From Pseudoduganella armeniaca (lineage in GTDB: Bacteria > Pseudomonadota > Gammaproteobacteria > Burkholderiales > Burkholderiaceae_D): a stretch of 64,000 nt of DNA. The notes beneath the pieces were generated by a model, which saw only the letters and a program-made list of their open reading frames with translations, ran no database searches and was not told the origin of the DNA. Of this stretch, positions 33,968 to 42,564 are shown piece by piece (within the stretch, counting starts at the first letter, position 1; each line of letters opens with the position of its first letter). Both the position numbers and the translations under genes were made by a program. Location: NCBI RefSeq assembly GCF_003028855.1, contig NZ_CP028324.1, positions 5,518,001 through 5,582,000 on the forward strand, in the 5' to 3' direction.

Positions 33968-35509
33968 TCAGAACTGGAAATACAGGAAGTCGCTGGGCTG
34001 GTCCAGCGACAGCACGGCCAGCAGCGCCAGCACCCCGCACGCCACCGCGTGGCGCGGTACCGGGCACCATTCCAGCCAGCTGGGTGCGCCCAGTCGCGCG
34101 TCCAGCGCCGGTTCCCAGCGCCGCATGATCTGCTGCGTGTTCGGCAGCGCCAGCGCCACGCAGCCCGCCACGGCGACCCAGCCCCAGGTGGCGACGAAGC
34201 GGGTCGTGCCGCCCAGGTACCACGTCACGCCGGCGCCCTCCAGCAGCGGCCGCAATGCGCCCAGCCGTGCACCCAGCGCGGCCGGCAGGGCGATGCCGTC
34301 GCCACCGGCCAGCGCGTGGACGATGGCCAGCGCCGTTGGCACGTCCGGCGCGCGGAAGAATACCCAGGCCACGCAGACGGCGCCGAACGTCAGCAGCCAG
34401 CCGGCGCAGCGCCCGGCTCGGCCACCGTCGCCCCAGCCCAGCCGCGCACGCGCCGCGCGCCAGGCGTGGTGGACGACCAGGTAGCCGCCGTGCAGCGCCC
34501 CCCACAGCAGGAAGGTCCAGCCGGCACCGTGCCACAGCCCGCCCAGCACCATCGTCGTCATCAGGTTGACGTGGCGCCGCAGCGGGCCGCGGCGGTTGCC
34601 GCCGAGCGGCACGTACAGGTAGTCGCGCAGGAAGCGCGACAGCGTCATGTGCCAGCGGCGCCAGAATTCGGCGATGCTGCTGGCGCGGTAGGGCGAGTCG
34701 AAGTTGAGCGGCAGGCGCACGCCGAACAGGCGCGCCAGGCCGATGGCCATGTCGGAATAGCCGGAGAAGTCGAAATACAGCTGGAACGCATACGCCAGCA
34801 CGCCGCCCCACGCCAGCAGCAGCGTGGCCTCGCCGGGCGCGCCGAACAGCGCGTTCGCGTGCGGCGCCAGGCTGTCGGCCAGCAGCACTTTTTTCGCCAG
34901 CCCGATCACGAAGATCGACGTGCCGACAGCGAAGTTGCCGGCACGCGGTACCAGATTGGCCGGGTCCGCGAACTGCGGCATCATCTCGCGATGGTGCAGC
35001 ACGGGCCCCGCCACCAAATGCGGGAAATAGGTCACGAACAGCAGGTAATGGACGAAGCGGCGCTCGCGCACGTGGCCGCGCGCCGTATCGACCAGGAAGG
35101 CAATCTGGGTAAATGTGAAGAACGAGATCCCGACCGGCAGCACAAGGTTGTCGAACAGCGTGTCGAACGGCCCGAGCTGCCCGCCTGCCAGCGCGGCGGC
35201 GCTGCGTGCGAAAAAGTTCGCGTACTTGTACCAGCCCAGCAGGGCCAGGTTGGCGCCAACCGCCAGCGCCAGCCAGCCCTTGCGCCGCCTGCCAGCGGCG
35301 GCACGGATGCGCAGCGAGCAGGCGTAGTTGACGACGATCGATGCCAGCAGCAGCGGCACGTAGCGCACGTCCCATACGCCGTAGAAGACCAGCGAGGCGG
35401 CCGCCAGCACGGCGCTGGCGCACGCGGCGCCATGGCGCGCGGCGGCGAAATAGGCCAGCAGCACGGCCGGCAGGAAGCTGAACAGGAAAGCGTACGAGTT
35501 AAACAGCAT
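33968..35509 (-). CDS. MBOAT-family O-acyltransferase (AlgI-like)
   Basis: A 513-residue membrane-bound O-acyltransferase with about 11-12 spans. AlgI/PatA hallmarks are 'MLFNSYAFLFSFLP' at the start, 'LPVGISFFTFTQIAFLVD', 'GYSDMAIGLARLFGV', 'FDSPYRASSIAEFWRRWHMTLSRFLRDYLYVPLGG' (landmark pieces of one segment) and the catalytic His in 'GLWHGAGWTFLLWG'. These proteins move an acyl group, often acetyl, across the inner membrane to a periplasmic acceptor. It pairs with the SGNH-like protein just downstream. I start at 35509, where the canonical MLFNSY begins; the frame is open further upstream but without family support. Confidence 0.92.
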   Translation of the reverse strand: MLFNSYAFLFSFLPAVLLAYFAAARHGAACASAVLAAASLVFYGVWDVRYVPLLLASIVVNYACSLRIRAAAGRRRKGWLALAVGANLALLGWYKYANFFARSAAALAGGQLGPFDTLFDNLVLPVGISFFTFTQIAFLVDTARGHVRERRFVHYLLFVTYFPHLVAGPVLHHREMMPQFADPANLVPRAGNFAVGTSIFVIGLAKKVLLADSLAPHANALFGAPGEATLLLAWGGVLAYAFQLYFDFSGYSDMAIGLARLFGVRLPLNFDSPYRASSIAEFWRRWHMTLSRFLRDYLYVPLGGNRRGPLRRHVNLMTTMVLGGLWHGAGWTFLLWGALHGGYLVVHHAWRAARARLGWGDGGRAGRCAGWLLTFGAVCVAWVFFRAPDVPTALAIVHALAGGDGIALPAALGARLGALRPLLEGAGVTWYLGGTTRFVATWGWVAVAGCVALALPNTQQIMRRWEPALDARLGAPSWLEWCPVPRHAVACGVLALLAVLSLDQPSDFLYFQF

Positions 35510-35622
35510 CGCCGCCGCTCCCGCTGGCCGGCATCGACGTGGGGCAAGCGCGCATGGCGGCCTCCGATCGGACACGATCGGAGGATTATGCGGCGCGGCT
35601 CAGCCGGCGCCGTTGTGGCGCG

Positions 35623-36102
35623 TCAAGCGCGCGTGGCTGTGCGCCAGCGCAACAGCCCGAAGGCCATCGTCCAGTAATACGTCAGCAGCATCGAGATGGA
35701 AACCAGCGTCCAGAACGTCAGTGGCGGCGGTCCCGCCGTCATGTCCGCGAACAGCAAACGGTAGCCCATGCGGCCGGCGACCAGCAGCACCAGGCCCAGC
35801 CCCAGCCAGGGATTCGGATAATAATAGTGCGTGCCTTCGACCTGTTCGAAGCGCGTCGAGCGCAAGCCGTACCAGCCCAGGCCCAGGCCGGCCAGCACGC
35901 CGGGCACCATGCCGTCCAGGCTGGCGCCTTGCGCCAGCGTGCCGTAGCCCAGTGCCACCAGCACCAGCGGCAACAAGCCCAGCGAAACGCGCAGGCGGCC
36001 AGGCGCCAGCGTCTGCCGGCCAAAACTGCGGCGCGCGCGCGCGTACAGGCGCCAGCCGACCAGCGCGGCGATTCCACCGGATACCAGAAGCGATGACTGC
36101 AT
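35623..36102 (-). CDS. Multi-span membrane protein (CcdC/DUF1453-like)
   Basis: A 159-residue membrane protein with about five spans. The middle segment 'GLRSTRFEQVEGTHYYYPNPWLGLGLVLLVAGRMGYR' (landmark: TRFE, YYYPNPWLG, GRMGYR) resembles the CcdC / DUF1453 group, whose role is unknown outside Bacillus. I recognise this only loosely. The start at 36102 has AGGGGAG upstream. It stands alone between the MBOAT gene and dnaE, in the same direction. Confidence 0.65.
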   Translation of the reverse strand: MQSSLLVSGGIAALVGWRLYARARRSFGRQTLAPGRLRVSLGLLPLVLVALGYGTLAQGASLDGMVPGVLAGLGLGWYGLRSTRFEQVEGTHYYYPNPWLGLGLVLLVAGRMGYRLLFADMTAGPPPLTFWTLVSISMLLTYYWTMAFGLLRWRTATRA

Positions 36103-36248
36103 CGTTGTACTCCCCTGCAATAACAAAGGGATTACATTAGCTGTTGGGCAATTGCCTGTCGATAGCGGCAATGTCCAGTGTTGTATTGCACAACACTGTG
36201 ACGATTGGCGAGAATTCGCGCGGTATTGGCGTGCTAGGCAGCGGTAGG

Positions 36249-36275
36249 AAAAGTCCGGGACAGTCCCGGACTTTT
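36249..36275 (-). terminator. Terminator of dnaE
   Basis: A perfect 12-bp stem, AAAAGTCCGGGA / TCCCGGACTTTT, with loop CTG on the minus strand. It lies 11 bp past the dnaE stop and can work on both strands. Confidence 0.88.
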
Positions 36276-36286
36276 CTGCCCAGTGC

Positions 36287-39200
36287 TTAATATTCGACGG
36301 CGACCTCGCGCGCGCCCAGCACCTGCTCCAGCGCCACCGTCAGCGCGTCGGACGGGGCCACGCGCCAGTCGTCGCCCAGCTGCAGCACGCAGTCGATGCC
36401 CTGCGGCTTGATGCGCATCTGGATCGGCAGGCCGTAGTCGTCGCGGTGCGGCGCCAGCACGTCGCGCAGCTTGGCGGCCGGCACCGGCTCCGGCAGCGTC
36501 CAGCCCATCTGGCGGCCGAACTGCAGGCGCGCGGCCACGATGTCGTAGACCTTCTCGGCCGAGATGCGCAGGCCGCCCGTGAAGCGGTCTTCCGATACCT
36601 TGCCTGTCACGGCCAGGAATTCGTCCTCCTTGAAGGCCTTCTTGTTGGCTTCGAAGATCTCGCTGTACACCGTCACCTCGACCACCGCGCTCTTGTCGTC
36701 CAGCGTCACGATCAGGATCTTGCCACGCTGCGTCATCTGCGTGCGGATGCCCGTGATGACGCCGCACAGCATGCGCGGTTCGCGCGACGGCTCCAGTTCG
36801 GACAGCTTGGTGCGCGCAAACCGGCGCGCTTCCTGGGCGTAGCTGTCGAACATATGGCCGGACAGGTAGTAGCCCAGCGCCATCTTTTCCTCCGCCAGCT
36901 TCTGGCGGTCGGTCCAAGGCAAGGCCTGGACGTATTCGGGCGGGGCGACCAGGTCGCTGTCGTCGCCGCCGAACAGGCTGACCTGGTTGGCCGCACGGGC
37001 TTCCTGGTCGGCGCACTCCATCGCGAAGCTCACGGAGGCGAACAGCACGGCACGGTCCACGCCGAAGCAGTCGAACGCGCCGGAGCGGATCAGTGCTTCG
37101 ATGGTGCGGCGGTTGATCTGTTTTTTATCGACGCGGCGGCAGAAGTCGAACAGGCTGGTGAACGGCCCATCGGCCTCGCGCGCGGCGATGATCGCCTCGA
37201 TCGCGTTCTGGCCGGCGCCCTTGACGCCGCCCAGGCCGTAGCGGATGTTGGTGACCTTCTTGCCGGTGACGGAAGGCGGCGGACCGTCCGGACGGAAACG
37301 GTAGGCGGACAGGTTGATGTCCGGCGGCAGGATCGTCAGGCCGCACACCTCGATCGAGTCCTCGACCAGGATCTTGACCTTTTCCGTGTCGTCCATCGCC
37401 AGCGACATGTTGGCCGCCATGAACGCGGCCGTATGATGCTGTTTCAGGTAGGCGGTGTGGTACGACAGCAGCGCATACGCGGCGGCGTGCGACTTGTTGA
37501 AGCCGTAGCCCGCGAACTTCTCCATCAGGTCGAAGATCTCGTCGGCCTTCTCCGTCGTCAGCCCGCGCTCGCCCGCGCCCTTGCGGAAGATCTCGCGGTG
37601 CTCGGCCATCTCCTCGGCCTTCTTCTTGCCCATCGCGCGGCGCAGCATGTCGGCGCCGCCCAGCGAGTAGCCGCCGATGATCTGCGCCATCTGCATGACC
37701 TGCTCCTGGTAGACCATGATGCCGTAGGTCTCGGACAGGATGCCTTCCGTGCGCGGATCGGGATAGTCGAACTTCTCGCCGTGCTTGCGCTTGCAGAAGT
37801 CGGGAATCAGGTCCATCGGGCCGGGACGGTACAACGCGACCAGCGCGATGATGTCCTCGAAGCGGTCGGGCCGGGCGTCCTTCAGCATGCCCTGCATGCC
37901 GCGCGACTCCAGCTGGAACACGGCCACCGTCTTCGCCTTGGTCAGCAGGTCGTACGACGCGCGGTCGTCCAGCGGCACATTGGCCAGGTCGAAGTCCTGG
38001 TGGGCCGGATCGAGTTCGCGGATGTAGTTGACCGCGCGGTCCAGGATCGTCAAGGTGGTCAGGCCCAGGAAGTCGAACTTGACCAGGCCGACGGCCTCCA
38101 CGTCGTCCTTGTCGTATTGCGACACCACGCCGGAATCGCCGGACTGGGTGTAGAGCGGACAGAAGTCGGTCAGCTTGCCGGGCGCGATCAGCACGCCGCC
38201 GGCGTGCATGCCGATGCCGCGCGTGATGCCTTCCACCTGCTGGGCGAGATCGAGCAGCTGCTTGACCTCCTCCTCGTTTTCCAGGCGTTCCTTCAGCAGC
38301 GGTTCTTCCTCGATCGCCTCGGCGATCGTCACCGGCTTGCCCGGCTTGAACGGGATCAGCTTGGAGATGCCGTCGCAGAAGTTGTAGCCGAAGTCCAGCA
38401 CGCGGCCGACGTCGCGGATCGCGCCCTTGGCCGCCATCGTGCCGAACGTGGCGATCTGCGACACGGCATCGCGCCCGTACAGGTCCTTCACGTGCTGGAT
38501 CACCAGTTCGCGCTTCTCCTGGCAGAAGTCGATGTCGAAGTCGGGCATCGAGACCCGTTCCGGGTTCAGGAAACGCTCGAACAGCAGGTTGTACTTGAGC
38601 GGGTCGAGGTCCGTGATCTTCAGCGCATACGCGACCAGCGAACCGGCGCCCGAGCCCCGGCCCGGGCCGATCGGCACGCCGTTGTTCTTGCCCCACTGGA
38701 TGAACTCCGCAACGATCAGGAAGTAGCCCGGGAACTTCATCTTGATGATGGTGTCGTTCTCGAACTTCAGGCGTTCCTCGTAGCGCGGCCGCATTGCCTC
38801 GCGCTTTTGCGGATCGGGGAACAACTGCAGCAGGCGCTCTTCCAACCCCTTTTGCGTTTCGGCGACGAGGAACTCGTCGATCGTCATGCCCGGCGTGGGG
38901 AAGTTCGGCAGCTGCGGCTTGCCCAGTACGAGCGTGACGTTGCAGCGCTTGGCGATTTCGACCGAGTTTTCCAGCGCCGCGGGCAGGTCGGCGAACAGGA
39001 TCTCCATCTCTTCCTGCGTCAGGAAGCGCATCTGCTCGTTGAAGCGCTTGACCCGCTTGGCGTTGGCGATCATCTCGCCCTCGGCGATACAGATGCGCGC
39101 CTCGTGCGCGATGAACTCGTGCTCGGACATGAACTGCACCGGATGCGTCGCCACCACGGGCAGGCGCAGCTTGGCCGCCAGCGCCACCGAATGGCGCACC

Positions 39201-39835
39201 TGGGCCTCCTGGTTCGGCTGGCCGGCGCGCTGGATTTCGACGTAGAAGTGGCCCGGGAAGATCGCCGCCCACTTCTGCGCATGGCGCTCGGCCAGTTCCA
39301 GGTTGCCGTTGTCGATGGCGCAACCGATGTCGCCGAACTGCGCGCCGGACAGCGCGATCAGGCCATCGGCGCCACTCTCGCCGGGGTAGATGTCATAGGT
39401 CTTGTCCTTCAGCTCCGCCAGCCATTCGGTGCGCAGCTCGGCGCGGCCCTTGTACTGGTTGGTCAGCCAAGCCAGCGACAGCAGTTCGCACAGCTGCAGG
39501 TAGCCGACCCGGTTCTTCGCCAGCAGCAGCAGGCGCGAAGGCTTGTCACGATTGTCATCGTTGCTGATCCACACGTCGCAACCGATGATCGGCTTGATGC
39601 CCTTGCCGCGCGCCGACTTGTAGAACTTGACCATGCCGAACAGGTTGGACAGGTCGGTGACGGCGAGCGCCGCCTGCTTGTCCTTGGCGGCTGCCTTGAC
39701 CAGGTCGTCGATGCGCACCAGGCCGTCCACAATCGAATATTCCGAGTGCACCCGCAGGTGGACAAAGCCCGGTCCGGTAGGGGCCGCCGGTTCGTCCGGC
39801 AGGACGACGCTCTGTTCGATGGTGTCGATGCTCAT
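36287..39835 (-). CDS. dnaE: DNA polymerase III alpha subunit
   Basis: An 1182-residue replicative DNA polymerase, the DnaE1 type by length. An N-terminal PHP domain starts 'FVHLRVHSEYSIVDGLVRIDDL'. The family-C polymerase core includes 'GPGRGSGAGSLVAYAL' and the catalytic aspartates in 'SMPDFDIDFCQEKR'. Helix-hairpin-helix, OB ('MLCGVITGIRTQMTQRGKILIVTLDD') and C-terminal tau-binding domains follow. It forms the polymerase III core with epsilon and theta. The start at 39835 is the first Met before the PHP domain. It is divergent from trhO and has its own terminator. Confidence 0.98.
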   Translation of the reverse strand: MSIDTIEQSVVLPDEPAAPTGPGFVHLRVHSEYSIVDGLVRIDDLVKAAAKDKQAALAVTDLSNLFGMVKFYKSARGKGIKPIIGCDVWISNDDNRDKPSRLLLLAKNRVGYLQLCELLSLAWLTNQYKGRAELRTEWLAELKDKTYDIYPGESGADGLIALSGAQFGDIGCAIDNGNLELAERHAQKWAAIFPGHFYVEIQRAGQPNQEAQVRHSVALAAKLRLPVVATHPVQFMSEHEFIAHEARICIAEGEMIANAKRVKRFNEQMRFLTQEEMEILFADLPAALENSVEIAKRCNVTLVLGKPQLPNFPTPGMTIDEFLVAETQKGLEERLLQLFPDPQKREAMRPRYEERLKFENDTIIKMKFPGYFLIVAEFIQWGKNNGVPIGPGRGSGAGSLVAYALKITDLDPLKYNLLFERFLNPERVSMPDFDIDFCQEKRELVIQHVKDLYGRDAVSQIATFGTMAAKGAIRDVGRVLDFGYNFCDGISKLIPFKPGKPVTIAEAIEEEPLLKERLENEEEVKQLLDLAQQVEGITRGIGMHAGGVLIAPGKLTDFCPLYTQSGDSGVVSQYDKDDVEAVGLVKFDFLGLTTLTILDRAVNYIRELDPAHQDFDLANVPLDDRASYDLLTKAKTVAVFQLESRGMQGMLKDARPDRFEDIIALVALYRPGPMDLIPDFCKRKHGEKFDYPDPRTEGILSETYGIMVYQEQVMQMAQIIGGYSLGGADMLRRAMGKKKAEEMAEHREIFRKGAGERGLTTEKADEIFDLMEKFAGYGFNKSHAAAYALLSYHTAYLKQHHTAAFMAANMSLAMDDTEKVKILVEDSIEVCGLTILPPDINLSAYRFRPDGPPPSVTGKKVTNIRYGLGGVKGAGQNAIEAIIAAREADGPFTSLFDFCRRVDKKQINRRTIEALIRSGAFDCFGVDRAVLFASVSFAMECADQEARAANQVSLFGGDDSDLVAPPEYVQALPWTDRQKLAEEKMALGYYLSGHMFDSYAQEARRFARTKLSELEPSREPRMLCGVITGIRTQMTQRGKILIVTLDDKSAVVEVTVYSEIFEANKKAFKEDEFLAVTGKVSEDRFTGGLRISAEKVYDIVAARLQFGRQMGWTLPEPVPAAKLRDVLAPHRDDYGLPIQMRIKPQGIDCVLQLGDDWRVAPSDALTVALEQVLGAREVAVEY

Positions 39836-39993
39836 TTGCTAATGCTGCCAACTGATGGGAATCCGCTATTTTACTGCCGCGCGGCCGTCCTGGCCCGGCA
39901 AAATCGTGTCTCGACTTGCACCTTGACAACGCTGCCAGCAGACCGCTTGCCTTATAATGTCGCCTGTCCTGGAAATTCCACTCTGATCCCACT

Positions 39994-40893
39994 ATGCAAG
40001 CAAGCACTATCGACGCCACCGCCGCGTCCGGCCCCGCGCATGCCGCGCAGCCCTCGGCCGAACCGTTCGTCAACATCGCCGCCTACAAGTTCATCACGCT
40101 CGACAACCTGGAAGCACTGCGCCCGCAGTACCAGGAGATCACCCAGCGCCTGGGCCTGCGGGGAACGGTGCTGCTGACGCCCGAAGGCATCAATATGTTC
40201 CTGTCCGGTACCCGCGCCCATATCGACGAGTACCTGGCCTGGGTGCGCAGCGACGCCCGCCTGGCCGACCTGGAGGTGAAGGAAAGCCTGTCGGCCGAGC
40301 AGTCGCACAAGCGCATGCTGGTCAAGATCAAGGCCGAGATCATCACCATGCGCATGCCGCTGATCAAGCCGGAGGAAGGCCGCGCCCCGTTCGTCGAGGC
40401 GAAAACGCTCAAGCGCTGGCTGGACCAGGGCCACGACGACAACGGCAAGCCCGTCGTCATGGTCGACACCCGCAACGATTTCGAGGTGGACGTGGGCACG
40501 TTCGACAACACGGTCGACTACCGCATCAAGAAGTTCACCGAGTTCCCGCAGGTGATCGCGGAGCACAAGGACGATTTCGCCGGCAAGACCGTCGTCACCT
40601 TCTGCACCGGCGGCATCCGCTGCGAGAAGGCGGCGATCCACATGCAGAACATCGGCTACGACAACGTCTACCAGCTCGAAGGCGGCATCCTGAAGTATTT
40701 CGAGGAGGTCGGCGGCGCGCACTACACGGGCGACTGCTTCGTGTTCGATTACCGCACCGCGCTCAATCCGAAGCTGGAGCCGACGGAAACCGTGCAGTGC
40801 TTCGCCTGCCGCGCCGTCGTCACGCCGCGCCAGCAACTGGCGCCGGAGTACGTGTACGGGGTGTCGTGCCCGCACTGCTACGGCAAGGCGTGA
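39994..40893 (+). CDS. trhO: tRNA uridine 5-hydroxylation protein TrhO (rhodanese family)
   Basis: A 299-residue protein of the YceA/TrhO family. An N-terminal acylphosphatase-like domain (about 25-120; 'NIAAYKFITLDNL', 'GTVLLTPEGINMFLSG') leads to a rhodanese domain (about 135-235) with the active Cys loop 'VTFCTGGIRCEKAA'. A C-terminal Cys-rich piece ('CFACRAVVTPRQ', 'YGVSCPHCYGKA') follows. TrhO makes 5-hydroxyuridine at tRNA position 34 with O2, a precursor of cmo5U/mo5U. It is divergent from dnaE and stands alone. The first 24 residues are a low-complexity lead, so the true start may be a little further in. Confidence 0.94.
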   Translation: MQASTIDATAASGPAHAAQPSAEPFVNIAAYKFITLDNLEALRPQYQEITQRLGLRGTVLLTPEGINMFLSGTRAHIDEYLAWVRSDARLADLEVKESLSAEQSHKRMLVKIKAEIITMRMPLIKPEEGRAPFVEAKTLKRWLDQGHDDNGKPVVMVDTRNDFEVDVGTFDNTVDYRIKKFTEFPQVIAEHKDDFAGKTVVTFCTGGIRCEKAAIHMQNIGYDNVYQLEGGILKYFEEVGGAHYTGDCFVFDYRTALNPKLEPTETVQCFACRAVVTPRQQLAPEYVYGVSCPHCYGKA

Positions 40894-41058
40894 ACGAGGT
40901 CCGTCCCGCCAGCTTGGATGGCGCGGACGGCTGAGTGACAAATCGGCAACATCCATGTTGCCGGCTACAAAACAGGCGTACACTGCAAGCACGGTCCACT
41001 GCACGGGACCGGGCGACGCCTGGAAGCCAGCGGCCGGGCCACGATCGGGAGCCCCGCC

Positions 41059-42549
41059 ATGCAACACGCCTACCTTCTCCAGGATAACGACGCGGAACGA
41101 GGCCGCCCTGCGCAGCCCGGCACGACAGTGCCCGCCGCCCTGGCCTACGCGATCGAGCACAGCGGGCGCCACGCGCGCGAGCGCACGCTCGGGGCGCTGA
41201 TCGAGTCCAGTCCACGCCAGGTGGCACAGCGGCACCAGGCCGCCCAGCTGTTCGGTGCCGCGCCAGCGCCCGCCGACCGTACCGGCCTGCCCGCCCCGCT
41301 CAAGCTGGGCATCGAATCCCTCTCCGGCGTCTCGCTCGACAATGTGCGGGTGCACTACAACTCCGGCAGTCCGGCCCGGCTGGGCGCGCACGCTTACGCG
41401 CAAGGCCATGACATCCACCTGGCGCCGGGACAGGAACGGCACCTGCCGCACGAGGCCTGGCACGTCGTCCAGCAGGCCCAGGGCCGGGTGGCGCCGACGC
41501 TGCGCATGGAAAACGGCACGCCGCTGAACGACGACGCCGGGCTGGAGCACGAGGCGGATACGATGGGAGCGCAAGCGCTGCAGCGGGTGGCCGACCGGAG
41601 CGCGCCGCCGGTGCTGGCCACGCACGGGTCGCCGTCGGGCATGGCCGTGCAACGCGTGGGCGAGGATTGGATCGGGCCGATTGCCGAGACGCTCGGCATC
41701 GCGGCATCCGCGGCGACGCAATTCGTGTCCTACCTGCTGCGCACCTACCCGGTCTACGCCATCATCGCGATGCTCGGCACCGCCGCGCTGGCGACCGCGT
41801 ACGCGCGCTACAGTCGCAAAGCCGAGGTCCCGGACGATTCCGGTTCCGAGTCGGAGTCCGGGTCCGAATCCGAGTCCGAGTCCGAGTCAGCGTCGGAGTC
41901 CGAGTCCGAGTCCGAATCGGAGTCCGAGTCGGAGTCGGAGTCGGAGTCGGAAGAGGACAACAACACGGACGACTTCCGCTGGGTCGGCAAGAAGGCGGTG
42001 CGCCGCAAGGGCAAGTTGTCGGCCCAGCGCAAGCTTGCATGGGATGAATTCGTGCGCCAGGGTCCACCGCCGGCACCGAAGAAGAAGAAAGCGTCGAAGC
42101 CGAAAAAGAAAAACTGGAACGAGGAGATCGCCAAGTCGAAGCGCCAGGCCAGCAAGGACGCGGCTGCGCTGGTGCCTAAATCGGCGCCCTACAAGCCCTA
42201 TAAAGCGATGCCGATCGCGGGGTCCACGCCCTTCTTCGTCAATATCGAAAAGCGGGCCGAAGGCACCAAGAGCTCAAGCTTGGCGGGCAAGGCCGGCACC
42301 AAGCCGCTGGCCGTCGTGTATGGCCATCACGGCGCCGCGACCTACAATGCCTCGGCCCTGGCCGAGGTCCACGTCCATTTCAACGACAACGACCCGGTGG
42401 ACAGCCATACCGGCGCGCATGTGAAGATCGGCGCGGCCTATCCGCACAGCTGGGGTAGCGGCAATGCGAGCGGCCAGGCCGATCTGGCCGGCATCCTGAC
42501 CGAGGGCTTCCATGGCGACGCTTGGAAAAGCGCCAAGACCTATCTGTAA
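41059..42549 (+). CDS. DUF4157 (eCIS-core) protein with Ser-Glu tract and unknown C-terminal domain
   Basis: A 496-residue orphan protein. Residues 78-145 match the DUF4157 / eCIS-core domain: 'LPAPLKLGIESLSGVSLDNV', 'VHYNSGSPARLGAHAYA', 'GHDIHLAPG' and a zinc-protease-like 'LPHEAWHVVQQ' (HEXXH at 131-135). 'LEHEADTMG' at 162-170 could supply the third ligand. One hydrophobic span lies at about 231-249. Residues 261-299 are almost pure Ser-Glu. A Lys-rich linker (about 335-370) leads to a C-terminal domain of about 120 residues with 'HVHFNDNDPVDSHTGAH' that I do not recognise. DUF4157 domains are often fused to toxins or loaded on contractile injection systems, but no such genes are nearby. 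Confidence 0.78.
   Translation: MQHAYLLQDNDAERGRPAQPGTTVPAALAYAIEHSGRHARERTLGALIESSPRQVAQRHQAAQLFGAAPAPADRTGLPAPLKLGIESLSGVSLDNVRVHYNSGSPARLGAHAYAQGHDIHLAPGQERHLPHEAWHVVQQAQGRVAPTLRMENGTPLNDDAGLEHEADTMGAQALQRVADRSAPPVLATHGSPSGMAVQRVGEDWIGPIAETLGIAASAATQFVSYLLRTYPVYAIIAMLGTAALATAYARYSRKAEVPDDSGSESESGSESESESESASESESESESESESESESESEEDNNTDDFRWVGKKAVRRKGKLSAQRKLAWDEFVRQGPPPAPKKKKASKPKKKNWNEEIAKSKRQASKDAAALVPKSAPYKPYKAMPIAGSTPFFVNIEKRAEGTKSSSLAGKAGTKPLAVVYGHHGAATYNASALAEVHVHFNDNDPVDSHTGAHVKIGAAYPHSWGSGNASGQADLAGILTEGFHGDAWKSAKTYL
41839..41955 (+). repeat. Ser-Glu coding tract (GAGTCC-like hexamer repeat)
   Basis: Near-perfect 6-nt units (TCC/TCG + GAG) encode about 39 residues of alternating Ser and Glu within the DUF4157 gene. 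Units are in frame, so gain or loss by slippage would change length but keep the frame. Confidence 0.9.
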
Positions 42550-42564
42550 TCCTCGGCCTGGCGC

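Noticed and set aside
36446..40177. Very long open frame on the plus strand opposite dnaE
   Set aside because: It is antisense to a clearly conserved polymerase gene, is His/Arg/Val-rich as expected for the opposite strand of high-GC coding DNA, and matches no family. The same applies to other long opposite-strand frames, for example at 5202-8033, 12972-15344 and 48888-52157.
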